This document shows positions 36,429 through 49,129 of a stretch of DNA of 64,000 nt, in pieces. The translations under genes and the position numbers were made by a program. Source of the stretch: Siphonodentalium dalli (lineage: Eukaryota; Mollusca; Scaphopoda; Gadilida; Siphonodentaliidae); the NCBI GenBank assembly GCA_032622095.1, contig CP136067.1, positions 76,596,705 to 76,660,704 on the forward strand, written 5' to 3'. The notes below the pieces were generated by a model. It was not told the DNA's origin and made no database searches. It was given only the letters and a program-made list of their open reading frames with translations. How positions within the stretch are numbered: the stretch's first letter is position 1; each line of letters begins with the position of its first letter.

Positions 36429-38756
36429 GCCACAAAAAGCAATACTTTGTCATGACAAAAATTGTCGACTCGCATATATAGCCCATTTAATGACAGGTAT
36501 TGAAATAAATATGTTAGGAAGGCGAACCTATGAGACAACGTGGTTACAATATCAACACGCAGTCGATGACTTTCAGTCTTGATCAAACAACAGGCACGGC
36601 ACAACCAATAGTTCTGTATAGCTTATGGCGTTGTCACAAAGAAACAACAGATCGCAGCGAAAGCAAACCTTCTAAAAGCCTCCGTTTCAAGACCGCGTGT
36701 ATTTGTGTGCCTTGTACATTTATTGGGCAGTTGGTATGCAATAACGTTTACTTTGACTAATATGCGTGATTAGTTCAAAACTGATCGAACGTACTATAGA
36801 CAAACTCGATTGAATGCTATTATAACAACTCCAACAAATATAACGTTGTGTCTGAATTTGCCAACCGAAGAGACACAAAACGGATTGCAGGCACCCGCAG
36901 AATCAACAGCCACATGTTTCTTAGAATTGCTCTTGCGTCGATCGCTGAGTAGTGTGTGTATGTCCGATGACTGTTTAATATTGTTCGACTGCTGCACATT
37001 TAGAAGTAGAAAAAAAACGTTAGTAAATTTCTGTCGAGATGTCACGACTGGAAGAGACTTCAAAGCCCACAATGTCAGCAGCATAATTATGTCAAAAGCA
37101 ATACAAATAGGTAGCTCATAATTCCTAACAATAAAACTCGAGTTTCGAAATGTTGGTTACATTGGGGTCAGAATCGCACTAAAAATACTGTCATTGTTCA
37201 CACCTCACCACAACATTTAACCTTCACTTCAAAGGGAGTGTTATTACTTCTGTGCCAATCAGTGTCAATGTGTGTGTTACATATGGGAATTTATATGGAA
37301 GAGGTGTGTTTGTATTTTAATGTAAATCAAAGACCAGAGTCTATTTTATTCTCCCCTATAGAGTTTCCGTTGGACGGGGCTCAGAACCACATTTACACTA
37401 TTAACGAAAGCACAATATTTAAATGCAGATTCCCTGGTAAACGTACTTGATAGTTTTGCATAAAAATTACCCCAAATGTCAATCTTTAAATTTAAGAAAA
37501 AAAACTTGAGGACCTGGGCTTTACACTGAAAACAGTATTGCGCTGCATGAAGCCTGTGGAAAATATATACACCATTGTGAGATGTACGGCCTCGTGCTAA
37601 TGGTTACAGTGAAGTAACACTGGGGTAGCGCCCTCCAACGGATTTTGGACGGAGATGCAGGAGATACCCTGATTGGTTAATTGGATATTTTATATTTATA
37701 GATAAAAAATTAAAGAAATCATTCCTGCTTGAAGTTAAACAACCAGAACAAAAATTGGCTTATGACAGTGTTGTGCATTTCAGTTTGAAATTTTCAGTGC
37801 GAGGTGTAAAATATATAAATACTGCGATCCTGACGCTACTTTCAAAAATACGAAATTTAAATGTAAAAGTCATGCCCTCGGGTAGTTTGCTCAGATGACT
37901 ATCTTTCATATCATATATGCCTTCCACACTTATGGTATATTTTCACATCAGTAGGCTGTTATTATGGAGGTCTATGGGAAATACTCACTGTAACCTAAAG
38001 TGTCACTCCATGAGTGCATCAGCTTCTCAAAGTAGTGAATTACCTCCCATCCACTCTACAACTCCCAGTCCCATCCCATCTACAACCAGTCCCCAGTTTA
38101 TAGCGAACTTTACAAAAAATTAGCCCAGGCCTTATTTACTGGACGAGTTTTGTAAACTGGGGACTCGTTCTAGATTCTATTTATTACTAGATCCAAAACC
38201 TTCATAAAATATAATTAAATCAGTAAATGCGACGTGAATCTAACAGCGTCCTCTAACAGGCATGCGACATTTGGAATAATTGTGAATTGTTTGCCCGCGC
38301 AAAGAAATAGTCCCAGATAAAAAAGACTCGCTGGTGTATTTAATGGTGTAAATTTAATGCAATATTTATTCAAACTAAATCAACAGTAACCACACACATC
38401 GATTTAGCGTACATAATGTAAACTGACGACAAGCCGGAAGTCAAAGGTCACGTGTATGCAACAATAATAAATTTGGGGATAGTATACCTGACACTCTTTC
38501 CTATTACAATAACCGTCGTATATCATTATTATAGAATGGGTTTAATGCATGGAATAAAGCTCGGATCATGTAATAAATAGTATTATTTCAAACCCGATGG
38601 ACCAGTTTATGTTCATATCTTTGTTATATGCGATAATCGTTTTATGAGTTTAATTCACGAATCTGCAACTCTATATATGCTGGCGCATATTAAGCACTCA
38701 CGACATATATAGGTTACTAGCTGAAACAGGCTCCCTTTAAAAAAAAAAATAACATC
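36429..38756. other. unassigned intergenic sequence
   Basis: Overlapping frames on both strands at 36794-37121 have no known motif. Only the short inverted repeat at 38090-38165 stands out. Confidence 0.45.
38090..38165. repeat. short inverted repeat
   Basis: AGTCCCCAGTTTA (38090) and TAAACTGGGGACT (to 38165) are perfect complements around a 50-bp loop. Confidence 0.65.
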
Positions 38757-38882
38757 GTTATAACCACCGCCGGGGTACCCCGAGTCACCACACCAAATTT
38801 GGTTGCAATCGGTCCAGGTGTATGCATGGGAGAAAAATCCGAACAGACAGTCAGATCCTACTCTTTTATATACATGTATAAC
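38757..38882 (+). repeat. dispersed 3'-end repeat (GGGGTACCCCGAGTCACC type), copy 1
   Basis: GGGTACCCCGAGTCACCACA, CCAAATTTGGTTGCAATCGG and a GAACAGACAGTCAGATCC run end in TATATACATGTATA. The second copy at 56413-56572 has the same order and also ends in a TA tract. Confidence 0.75.
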
Positions 38883-39375
38883 TGGGAAGACTGTGGATCA
38901 ACAATAGTGCCTCAATCTAAAATACCTAATACAACGAAGTAGGAGCATAAAAATATACATAATTGTTGTCAAATTTGGCTTTGAGAATAAAACCAGAAGT
39001 GACTGATTCGTATACACCGGACCACGTGATAAGATACATGCAGCGATCACTGTTGAAGTTTGACGAAGGCAATACTATTATTCGAAGGACCAACACTTTA
39101 ATATCAGGATTATTATTATTTTAGTACTTTTTTATTGCATGGTTTTCCAGGGGTGAATATATAATTCCGAGTGTTAATTTACGCGTGCTATCACGATATG
39201 ACATGAGGCGCCCTTGGAATAGCATGTGCGCTAATTCAATAGACAGACTAAACATTTCCGTTTATCACTCAAAAATAGTCCAAGGCAAGGGGCCTGCCAC
39301 CAAAGCATGAAAAACATCTATGCAAACCGATATCACAATCCAGTTTTATAGTCAAAGGACCCCCCCCCCCCCTGT
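38883..39375. other. unassigned sequence
   Basis: No supported feature except the C13 run abutting the MITE. Confidence 0.45.
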
Positions 39376-39809
39376 GGTCCTGCTAGTTTGCTATGATGCT
39401 GGTAGGACAAACTGATGCCGTTACGAAAAAGTACCGTTAATTTCTCTAAAGTTGTCATTTTCGCGGTGTTTGGCTAATCGGGACGATTTGAGAAAAGAAG
39501 CCAGTGTGTGTATGAAACATTCAATGACAAATTTATTTTTTGTAAAAATTATCATGGCTGCGCTTGTGTTCGCAAAACGACGTGAATCGCCATCTGTTTA
39601 TAGTCGATTCGCACAACTAATGGAACAAGTATTAACATATTGTGCAATAGATATGTTGTTGAATGTTTGATACACATACTTGCTTTTTTTCCTAGATATG
39701 TTCAGATTATCAGATCACCGCGAAAATGACAAATTTAGAAAAAAATAATGGCACTTTTTCTTAACATCATCAGTTTGTCCTAACAGCATTAGAGAAATTC
39801 AACAGGACC
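39376..39809. mobile_element. 434-bp MITE with ~90-bp terminal inverted repeats
   Basis: The left arm 39376-39468 (from GGTCCTG) is the approximate reverse complement of 39716-39809. Shared words are GTCATTTTCGCGGTG, AGGACAAACTGATG and AATTTCTCTAA. A C12 tract directly precedes the left end. A short interior frame (39452-39670) has no recognisable domain. Confidence 0.8.
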
Positions 39810-40864
39810 CACCAGCACCATAGCACATTAGCAGAACCACTTGACCAGTTATGGAAACTCGGACTGTCAAAATTGAGAAATGAGTTGATATTGGCTTCTA
39901 TTTGCCTGCAATTCGGCAACAATATTATACAGAATGTTCTTTATTTACCATGCAAGGGAAATGCAGGTCCTATATAATTATGTCATATGGATGAATTCAG
40001 AAACAATGGATTTGTCATCTTTCTAACTCCAGTTGCTACATTACTGACAGACAAACAGGCGTTAATACGAAGAAGATATTCGCCGTGCTTCTGTCAATTA
40101 TTCCAATTGTCACTGGATCCGTCACCTGCTAGCTTCACTGACGGCAATCGATATTAAATCTGACCAAATTGCCCAATAAAAGCGTCATCAAAACTGCGAC
40201 GCGTCGATATAGAGGAATCGCCCACCGCCTATATGTGACTGTCGAATTGAGATGCTCACAAGAATGGTGAGTTATCATGGCAACTCCATGAGTGTTTTAT
40301 GTGGCATGCTATGGTGAATATATGGCTGAGATTGAAGAACCAGACCAACATTTCACACTACAAACATTTTGGGCTGCAGTAATTGAAACATTAATTTGTG
40401 AAACAGTCAGGCATATAATTATAGATATCAACTATGGTGTCCCCCGCGTATGTAAGAACGATTCAGGAAAGTACCAACGAATATTTACATAGCCCGCCTG
40501 CGTTATACTAAATCGTGTTCGGTGATTGGTCATCTGCCAATTGGGTCACCCATTTCATACCACAATAACACACAGACCGCAACACGAACTCGACGTCACA
40601 AATTGTTGACCTACAATCTGACCTATACTCACTAAAAGCGGTCAGCAGAATAAATTGACGTGTTTTTCAAAGTTCAGCCGAATTGCATCTAAAGCCAGTT
40701 ATTTATATCGACCACGTTATCTCTGCTAAGTGCTTGGAAATCCTATATTGGGCTGACTTAATGAAGTGATATGTAGATAATATAGTAAGTACACGTACTA
40801 GGACAATGAAAACTATTAGATATACACCAGAGACTTGTTAGAATTTAATGACACAAACTTTTGA
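39810..40864. other. unassigned sequence before the TGATATCA array
   Basis: Only the short dispersed repeat at 40485-40556 is recognised. Confidence 0.45.
40485..40556 (+). repeat. short dispersed repeat, copy 2
   Basis: Same-orientation partner of 30528-30600, about 75 percent similar by eye. Class unknown. Confidence 0.65.
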
Positions 40865-41249
40865 CCATTCATTTTTTATATCACAAAATCGAATTATTGA
40901 TATCACTAATGCTTAATTATTTTCTGATATCATATATTTCATTTTTAAATATCATAAAATGAATTTATAATATCACTAATTCCATTTTGTGATATCTTAA
41001 AATCATTGTGTGATATCACCAATTCCCCAAATTTTCATGAAATCATAAAATAGAATTATTGATATCACTAAATGCTTACTATTTTGTGATGTCAATATTT
41101 CGATTTTGTGATTTCAAAAAATTAATTTATGATATCAATGAGGAACTAGTGATATCTTAAAATAATTTTGTGATATCATAAAATATTTAATAATATCATA
41201 TATTCAATTTTGTGATACCATATATTCATTTAGAGATATCATAAAAGAT

Positions 41250-41835
41250 CGATAGATAGATAATTTATTTGCTAAAGCATGTACATATACAATAAGATTT
41301 ACAAAATATTGGAAGAAAATACAATGCACATACAGAATCCGGGCGTTGGTGTGTCCCAACATCGCCCAGGCAAAAACAAAATTAACGTCATGTTTTATCT
41401 TTGTTCAGCAGCTCTCATCGACACATATATGTTGGCATAAACGAGGGCTCGTGCATCTGCTTGTATACTTTTTATTGGATACTTCATCATACAGCAGATT
41501 ACAGATTTAACTTCTCGACAGTATGTTAATATAATGTACTACTTTGTAATAATGTAATAGTAATATACATAAAAAATATACATAGAATGTGACATAGAAT
41601 GTGACAAAAGCGATATAAGAAGGATTTATATATAACACGTTGTTACTTATTGGTCGTACAGTCCGATCAATATCAATTTTCGCAAGTGACTTTGCTTTTA
41701 TAGTTTTCAATATAACTATCTACTATAAGTCGTTTAAATGTAGATCTTGGGATAGAGGTTTTCACTGGGGGAGGTAACGAATTCCAGGCATTTGGGATTT
41801 GGTGAAGTGGCAATCGCTCAGTATAAGCGATTATT
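41250..41835 (-). mobile_element. LINE 3' end inserted in the TGATATCA array
   Basis: On the minus strand from about 41830: LHQIPNAWNSLPPPVKTSIP, then RSTFKRLIVDSYIEN, the typical end of a LINE ORF2, with a stop at 41673-41675. A 3' UTR of about 400 bp follows. It ends at 41250-41272 with a GATA-type tail (ATCTATCTATCGATC on the minus strand). TGATATCA array units abut both sides. Confidence 0.78.
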
Positions 41836-41999
41836 ATTGATATCACTAAATATGTAAACAATAGAAGAAAGGCGCCCCGTGATATAGTGATATAATAAAA
41901 TCGAATGCGTGATATCATAAAATGACTAGTAGTTATTGATATCACAGATTAAATATATGATATAACTAATTCGAATTAGTGATATATAGAGGATCCCCA

Positions 42000-42440
42000 A
42001 CGAGTTGGGATATAAGATTTTATAAAACTCGTTTGATAAATTTGATACACAACTCGTCTATATATACGACTCGTTGTGAAGCGTCTCCAACGCCGTGCAT
42101 GTATGCATTTTGCATGTATATTTCAGCTTCTTTAAAAAAATTTGCTTTGTTAAAAATGCACAAAGCTCTAGTTGTTTCCATGTGATATAAAAGATCTTCA
42201 ACTCGTTGAATAAGATATAATATTTTATGAAACGAGTTTGATAAATTTGATTCACAACGAGTCGTAGACGAGTTGTAAATCAAATTTATGAAACGAGTAT
42301 TCCAACATAGCGAGTTGAAATTATTGTATATCACATGAAACAAACTAGAGCTTTATGCCTTTCAAACAAATCAAAATCATTAAAAGAAGCTACAAAGTGC
42401 ATACATTCACAGCGTTGGCTGAGACGCTTCACAGCCGTAT
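42000..42440. mobile_element. foldback element inside the TGATATCA array
   Basis: Bases 42072-42186 and 42329-42437 are inverted copies: GAAGCGTCTC, AACGC.GTG.ATGTATGCA, AAAGCTCTAGTT and CATGTGATATA recur as complements. The centre and left flank hold several AACTCGTT/AACGAGTT words. It separates the two halves of the array. Confidence 0.7.
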
Positions 42441-43150
42441 ACGACAGTATTGCGCGTTCGGGGACTGGCGACGGGGGGGGGGGGGGGGGTCCCTAATTTG
42501 CCTCTTTGTTTTTGTGTCTATTTTCATTTGTACAACGAAGTTGGACAATAATTTAACTTCAATGAACAAAGCAATCATTTTGCATTGTCTGGTGTTGTTG
42601 TCAGGCGCGGCTTTCCGAAATAGTATTAATCCGCCTAAATAAATGTAAAGACGCGCGGTCATTTTGTTGGCGCGATGCAAAGTTATGCGTAACTAGTGAG
42701 AGATGAGGAAATATGTAACGGCTTTTTAATTATATAATTGGGGTTTCATGTGATATTATATACTATAAAATGAATTAAAGATATCATAAAATCGATTATA
42801 TGATATCACAAAATAGACAGCAATTCGTGATATCAATGATTCGATTTTTGTGATATCATAAATTCATTTTATGATATCAATAAATATTTTTATCATATCA
42901 CTAAATGCATTTAGTTTTTCATCCGAATTATTGATATCACAAAATGAATATATGATATCACAAATTCGAATATGTTTTATCACAAAAGGAATATATGATA
43001 TCATAAAATCGAATATGTGATAACACTAAATTATTACAATTTTATGATATCATATATTCGATTTTGTGATATCATGTATTCATTTGTGATCTCACAAAAT
43101 TAATTATTGATATCACAAAATAGGTAATAAATAGAAGAATGGCGCCCGTA

Positions 43151-44086
43151 GATATATGGTCTGGACAAAGTATACGAATTCAAAGAACATTCAAACATGC
43201 ACTGTTTAATTATATAATTATCAGTGTCAATGAGGCTTTCCATTTCATCAAAAGAGCCCATGATAGTGGAGTTCATTATACACCATCTCATGTCCCGTCA
43301 TCACGTACGAATAAAGCAAGAATGCCATGTGAAGAATGAAGCGGAAATGTAGTAATGATATTAATGCGCTCGGACCTAATGAATGGACAAGGCTGAACAT
43401 GGCGTGACGCAGGTGATTTCCCTGTCTGACACCAGGATTCTAATCCGACATTATACCTGCCTATTAAAATAAGAAATTATATACGCGTGGTCATTAAGGA
43501 GTGGGGATGACTAGGCCTCTATCCTATATTGGAATACCGAACAAAATAATTAGTAACCCCTGTATATACAATTGTTCAAATGTCTAAATTTCAAACGATT
43601 TTAAATATTAATGCAACCTTAATTGAGTTCGGTGTAAAATCAATGGTAAAAGACATAGAGATGTCAAATATGTGATTAGGTTGTAGACGTATATACAGCT
43701 CTTGTCGTCGCAATTGATGCTACATTCTAGATCTAATACACGACGCAAATACGTTGGAACACCACCGATATTTTCAAGTCGACGCAAATAAATTAAATTT
43801 CTTCATGATAAATGTCAAAATTTCGGTCAGATGTCATTCGCGAAATTCTCACGCTTTTGGAAAGTTGCAGTCTGGAGCACTTGACAACAATATTTTGCGA
43901 AATGTCATTACTTTCTATAGGGTACCACATGCAATTATATACTGACACATTTGATCTCATTGCTTTGGTGTGTGTCAGTGCATACATGAATATGTGTTTA
44001 TGAAGACTAAAACTGCACCGGAGAGACCCGTGGATATCGTACGTCGACAGTAACCCCAGTGCCCACATATCCCAGAAATCATTCTA
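43151..44086. other. unassigned sequence between array and LINE
   Basis: Part of the lead into the LINE frame may start near 44050; otherwise nothing. Confidence 0.45.
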
Positions 44087-44673
44087 TTGATGTGGTATCA
44101 TGCCAAACGCAGATATGAGGTGGAACCGTATATTACCAATACCAAATCTGCTGACGCGAGAACTCTCTTTACAAGGTTACGCGTAAGTAATCACAAGCTT
44201 GAGATTGAGAAGGGAAGACACAAACAGCCCCCGTCAGATATAGAGGATAGAATATGTCCTGTCTGTAGGACAAACTCGGTTGAGACCGAATCACACTTTG
44301 TTATGAATTGTTCGGCATACGAAAACATTCGCATCAGTTGTTTCGCAGCAATAGGCGAGTATAAAACCGATTTCCACAGAATGACAGAAGACAATAAATT
44401 TAATTATATAATGGAAAATAGGCACATTGATACCATAAATATCATATGCGACATGATCCGGTCCTTCTTTGAAAAACGGCAGATTTTATCAAGTGCATAA
44501 TAATTATAAGAACAACTTGTGAGTGAGTATACAGAATATAAATTTTGACTTAGTCGGGTTTTGTTTAATTCATGCTATTATTGTATATGTATGTTTTATA
44601 TTATATGTTATATGCTTGCAACTGCCCACTGAGGTGTTATTGCAATAAAATCTTGTATCTTGTATCTTGTATA
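44087..44673 (+). mobile_element. 5'-truncated LINE: C-terminal end of ORF2 and 3' tail
   Basis: An uninterrupted 137-codon frame (44087-44500) reads ADARTLFTRLRVSNHKLEIE, then ICPVCRTNSVETESHFVMNC. This is the C-terminal Cys/His motif found after the reverse transcriptase domain in several LINE clades. The 3' UTR has AATAAA at 44645 and ends in CTTGTAT repeated about three times, a simple-sequence LINE tail. The intact frame suggests a fairly recent insertion. The catalytic RT and endonuclease parts are absent. Confidence 0.82.
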
Positions 44674-44782
44674 TACAAATGACTGTCACTGAAACAGAAA
44701 TGAGAAACTTTACTTTCTGGTGTTACTGGTAATGGTAAAAACACGAAAGCTTCGTCGGCAAATTGGGTGTGCACGTTGTTAA

Positions 44783-45018
44783 CCCTTCCATGACAACAGT
44801 GCTGGTACAGCATTAAAGATCATATACCAGCATTCTAGTATATATGCAGCCTAGCATATATAAGAGAATGTACTGGCTTACGAGATCAATGTAAATATTG
44901 TTAGGACAATGCATTCTCTTATATATACTAGGCTCCCTATTGGGAGACTCGTATATATAAGAGAATGCATCGGCACAGGGTCTTCGCAAAATTTGAGGAA
45001 GCTCCAGTCATGAAAGGG
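44783..45018. mobile_element. 236-bp piggyBac-like MITE
   Basis: The element is flanked by TTAA on both sides (44779-44782, 45019-45022). It begins CCCTTCCATGAC and ends GTCATGAAAGGG, matching the CCCT-type termini and TTAA targets of piggyBac elements. It contains three copies of the word TATATAAGAGAATG, two direct and one inverted. No coding sequence is present. Confidence 0.85.
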
Positions 45019-45059
45019 TTAACATAATTATATAAGGGCTTCCTTTTAAAAGGTGTTTC

Positions 45060-45240
45060 AACATCGCCGTCTGGGCGAGACGAGGTTGGCGCGAGTCCTA
45101 TATAACCCCGACATGGGGGGAAATCTGGACCGATTTGAAAGCTTGATCTGAGTTGAGTGTCATCTCAATCATGCATACATGGCCATTTCGATAGGAATTG
45201 AGAATTTGTTCACGCTCACTGAAGAACTGTCATAATTTAG
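45060..45240 (+). repeat. SINE-like repeat, copy 3
   Basis: GATCTGAGTTGAGTGTCATC, CATGGCCATTTCGATAGGAA and GAATTTGTTCACGCTCACTG form the conserved core. The upstream part (GTCTGGGCGAGACGAGGTTGG) may be its head, but no clear A/B boxes were found there. Confidence 0.68.
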
Positions 45241-46546
<1,306 letters not shown>

Positions 46547-46689
46547 ATATATATCTCTATCCCGACCAGGTCTTATTGGCTTATATGAGTATACAAATTT
46601 CGGAGAAAGTGCTTTGTGCTGTTCCAATATAATGGTAGATCCATTATATATGTGTCAATATCCGAACCAATGTTCAGACAATTCCCAAC

Positions 46690-46930
46690 TCTTGCTGAAA
46701 GGGCTTCCTTTCCACGGATGTTCTCGTAGTCGATGTGGTTAGGTCGTGGATAAGAATATCGCAGCCTGGGCTAGATGATGTTGGCACACGTTCAAACCCC
46801 TACATGTGCGAACACCCGGATCGATTTTCAAGCTCTAAGTTGCGGCACATCTCAATGTGCCATTCCGAACGGTACATGGCTATTTCGATAAGAAATGAGA
46901 ATTTGTTCACGCTCACTGACGCACATTTGA
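46690..46930 (+). repeat. tRNA-derived SINE with conserved core, copy 4
   Basis: An A-box-like GATGTGGTTAGGTCGTGG (46733 on) and a B-box-like CGTTCAAACCCC (about 46789) resemble a tRNA-derived promoter. The core GGCTATTTCGATAAGAAATG, then GAATTTGTTCACGCTCACTG, follows at 46878-46920. The head also occurs at 53500-53570 on the minus strand. Confidence 0.7.
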
Positions 46931-47774
46931 AGCAATTAATGAACACTCATATTGAATCCGTGCCTCTTTAACTCTGATAAGTGATATAATGATACACTTT
47001 ATGTAAATATTTAAGCAAATTGTACCAAAAAGATTAATAAATGAAAACAAAGTGTATCCGGGATTCGTCTCTATGAAAGGGTCTTTGTGGTCTTCTTCAA
47101 GTCAAAATTATCAATTTAAACTCTTGTTACAAACAATAACAAGCTATGCACGCAGAATCTGTATTTATTATTTCTCCCAACGGGTGAATATAACTTGGGA
47201 AATTTGTATTCACTGTGTCAACAGATTTCACAAATGTCTCGCGGTTTACCAATATGAGTAAATGTTAGCCCGAAATTACCATTGCTTTTCTTTGTTTTCC
47301 GAATCGGATCAAACCGCCCAATATATGGTACAAGTGTATACCGAGAACAATCAGCAACAATAAATAAAGATGCATGCATCAGATCGCCCATGAATTATTT
47401 TACAAAGAATTACTTTTAAAATCTGATACAATTTATGATGTATTACATAACGTGTTATACTAAAGTACTATACATGTTAACAACATATATCTCTCTTTTA
47501 AAAGGGGTAATGTGCCATTATTAATTTTATACTTGTTCTTGGTAACCACTTAATGAGTATGTTAAATGAAGTTTGTGACGTAAAATGAAGTACATATTGA
47601 CACGATATTTTTTACACGGACGAAAGGTAGTGGCGTGTTTACGATGAGAAGCAAATAGTTAATTAAAAGTAAAATATTCGATATTATTACTGACCTTTAG
47701 TAAAGGAAATAAGTTTATAAAAATGTAAATTAAAACATTAAACTCAATACCATGTGTGCGTGTTCACGGCGGGT
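46931..47774. other. unassigned AT-rich sequence
   Basis: Nothing recognised. Confidence 0.45.
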
Positions 47775-48600
47775 CACAAGTAGGGACGCAGTGACATGGG
47801 GTTGGGGTATGTACCTACTTATATTGTATGGGACACTATCGGGTCTATTTGAAAATTTCATGTGCATATTTTCACGTCTGGTAATAACATGTAGGGACGC
47901 GCCGACAGGCGGTTGGGGTTCACGTATGTACTTTTTTTCTAATACTGATTGTGACACTGCCTGGTCGGTTTGACAATTCCATGTGCATGTTCTAACGACT
48001 AGTTAGATGCAGGGACGCGGCGACATGGGATTGGCGTGTACGCACTTCTATTCTATGGGACCATGTCTGTTTGAACAGTTCATGTGCATGTTTTCACATG
48101 TCACAATATGTCCCGTGTGGAGACGTGCATGGCGACATGGGGTTAGGGTGTGCGTACTTATATTGCATGGGACACTGTCTGGTGTATTTGATTATTTCAT
48201 GTGTATGTCATCAAGGCTGATCACATCGCCACGGATGCGTGGCACATGGGGGTTTGGGCATTGTTCGCGCTGGACCGACACAAAATTTAGCCAAAAGTTT
48301 AGCCAAATGAAAACTTTATTAGCCAAATGAACAAAACTTTCGCCAAATTTATTTTGGCCAAATTAAAAACAACTATGGCCAAAAATTCATGCTTCCAGTC
48401 TCTATTTGGGGTCAAAAAAAGTTTAGCCAAAAGTTTAGCCAAATGAATTTTGTATTAGCCAAATTCGAAAAAGATTAGCCATTGGCTAATTTGGCTACCG
48501 ACAGCGCGAACACTGGGTTTGGGTGTATATATACTTATATTGCATGCAACACTGTTGGGTCGGTTTGAAAATTTCATGTGTATGTTCTCATGACTGTTTT
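47775..48600. repeat. ~110-bp minisatellite, about 5.5 copies
   Basis: Units share AGGGACGC.G.CGACATGGG, ACTTATATTG.ATGGGACAC and TTTCATGTGCATGTTTTCAC, at spacings of 108-118 bp. The penultimate unit is split by the hAT MITE at 48259-48515. Confidence 0.85.
48259..48515. mobile_element. 257-bp hAT-type MITE inserted in a minisatellite
   Basis: The ends CATTGTTCGCGCTG and CAGCGCGAACACTG are inverted (13 of 14). A perfect 8-bp duplication GGTTTGGG flanks them (48251-48258, 48516-48523). The inside is built of repeated TTTAGCCAAA-type words. The interrupted 110-bp tandem unit resumes exactly after the second GGTTTGGG. Confidence 0.92.
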
Positions 48601-49129
48601 ATTGCATTTATAAGCAGCACCATTTATTTTTTATCATTTCTTTGATATATCTCAAATTGCATATGTATATTTGTGGTGACAACTAGATGAGCTAACGTTT
48701 CTTTCCGAATTCCGAAAACATGAAACTCAGCATTCATCTTGGAATTTCTCTTTGCATTGTTAAAGTCTTTGGAATACGTTACAGCCTACATCTGTCCGTC
48801 TGCATATCGGATGTCACGATTTGAATCTATCGGCAAACCTTGCATATAGCCCACATTTATGAGGTAATAATTAAATTGTACATGCACGATCAAGCTTCAT
48901 ATCTATAGGGGTATGTTGGCCATGTACGTATCATGTGCTTGGTCGTGAGTACACCAGACATATCGTTCTGATAGATGCGTATATTTGAAGTTCTAATATT
49001 AAATTTATAACATTTCACCAATGTACGTGACTAATTTTTTGTAAAATAATTCATGGGCGATCTGATGCATGCATCTTCTTTTCTTGTTATTGCGCCCTCC
49101 GGTTGTATAATCAGCTTGTGGTTCTTGGT
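48601..49129. other. remnant of the 8895-type repeat and unassigned flank
   Basis: CATCTTGGAATTTCTCTTTG (near 48735) and a GCCCACATTTATGAGGTAAT word recall the 8895-9430 family. Confidence 0.45.

Larger units (their letters stand above)
40865..43150. repeat. degenerate array of TGATATCA palindromes
   Basis: More than 20 GATATC words, mostly within TGATATCA and flanked by AAAAT/ATTTT, occur in three blocks: 40865-41249, 41838-41990 and 42745-43130. Spacing is roughly 15-40 bp. Blocks two and three each end in AATAGAAGAA.GGCGCCC. A LINE (41250-41835) and a foldback element (42000-42440) interrupt it. Confidence 0.85.
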
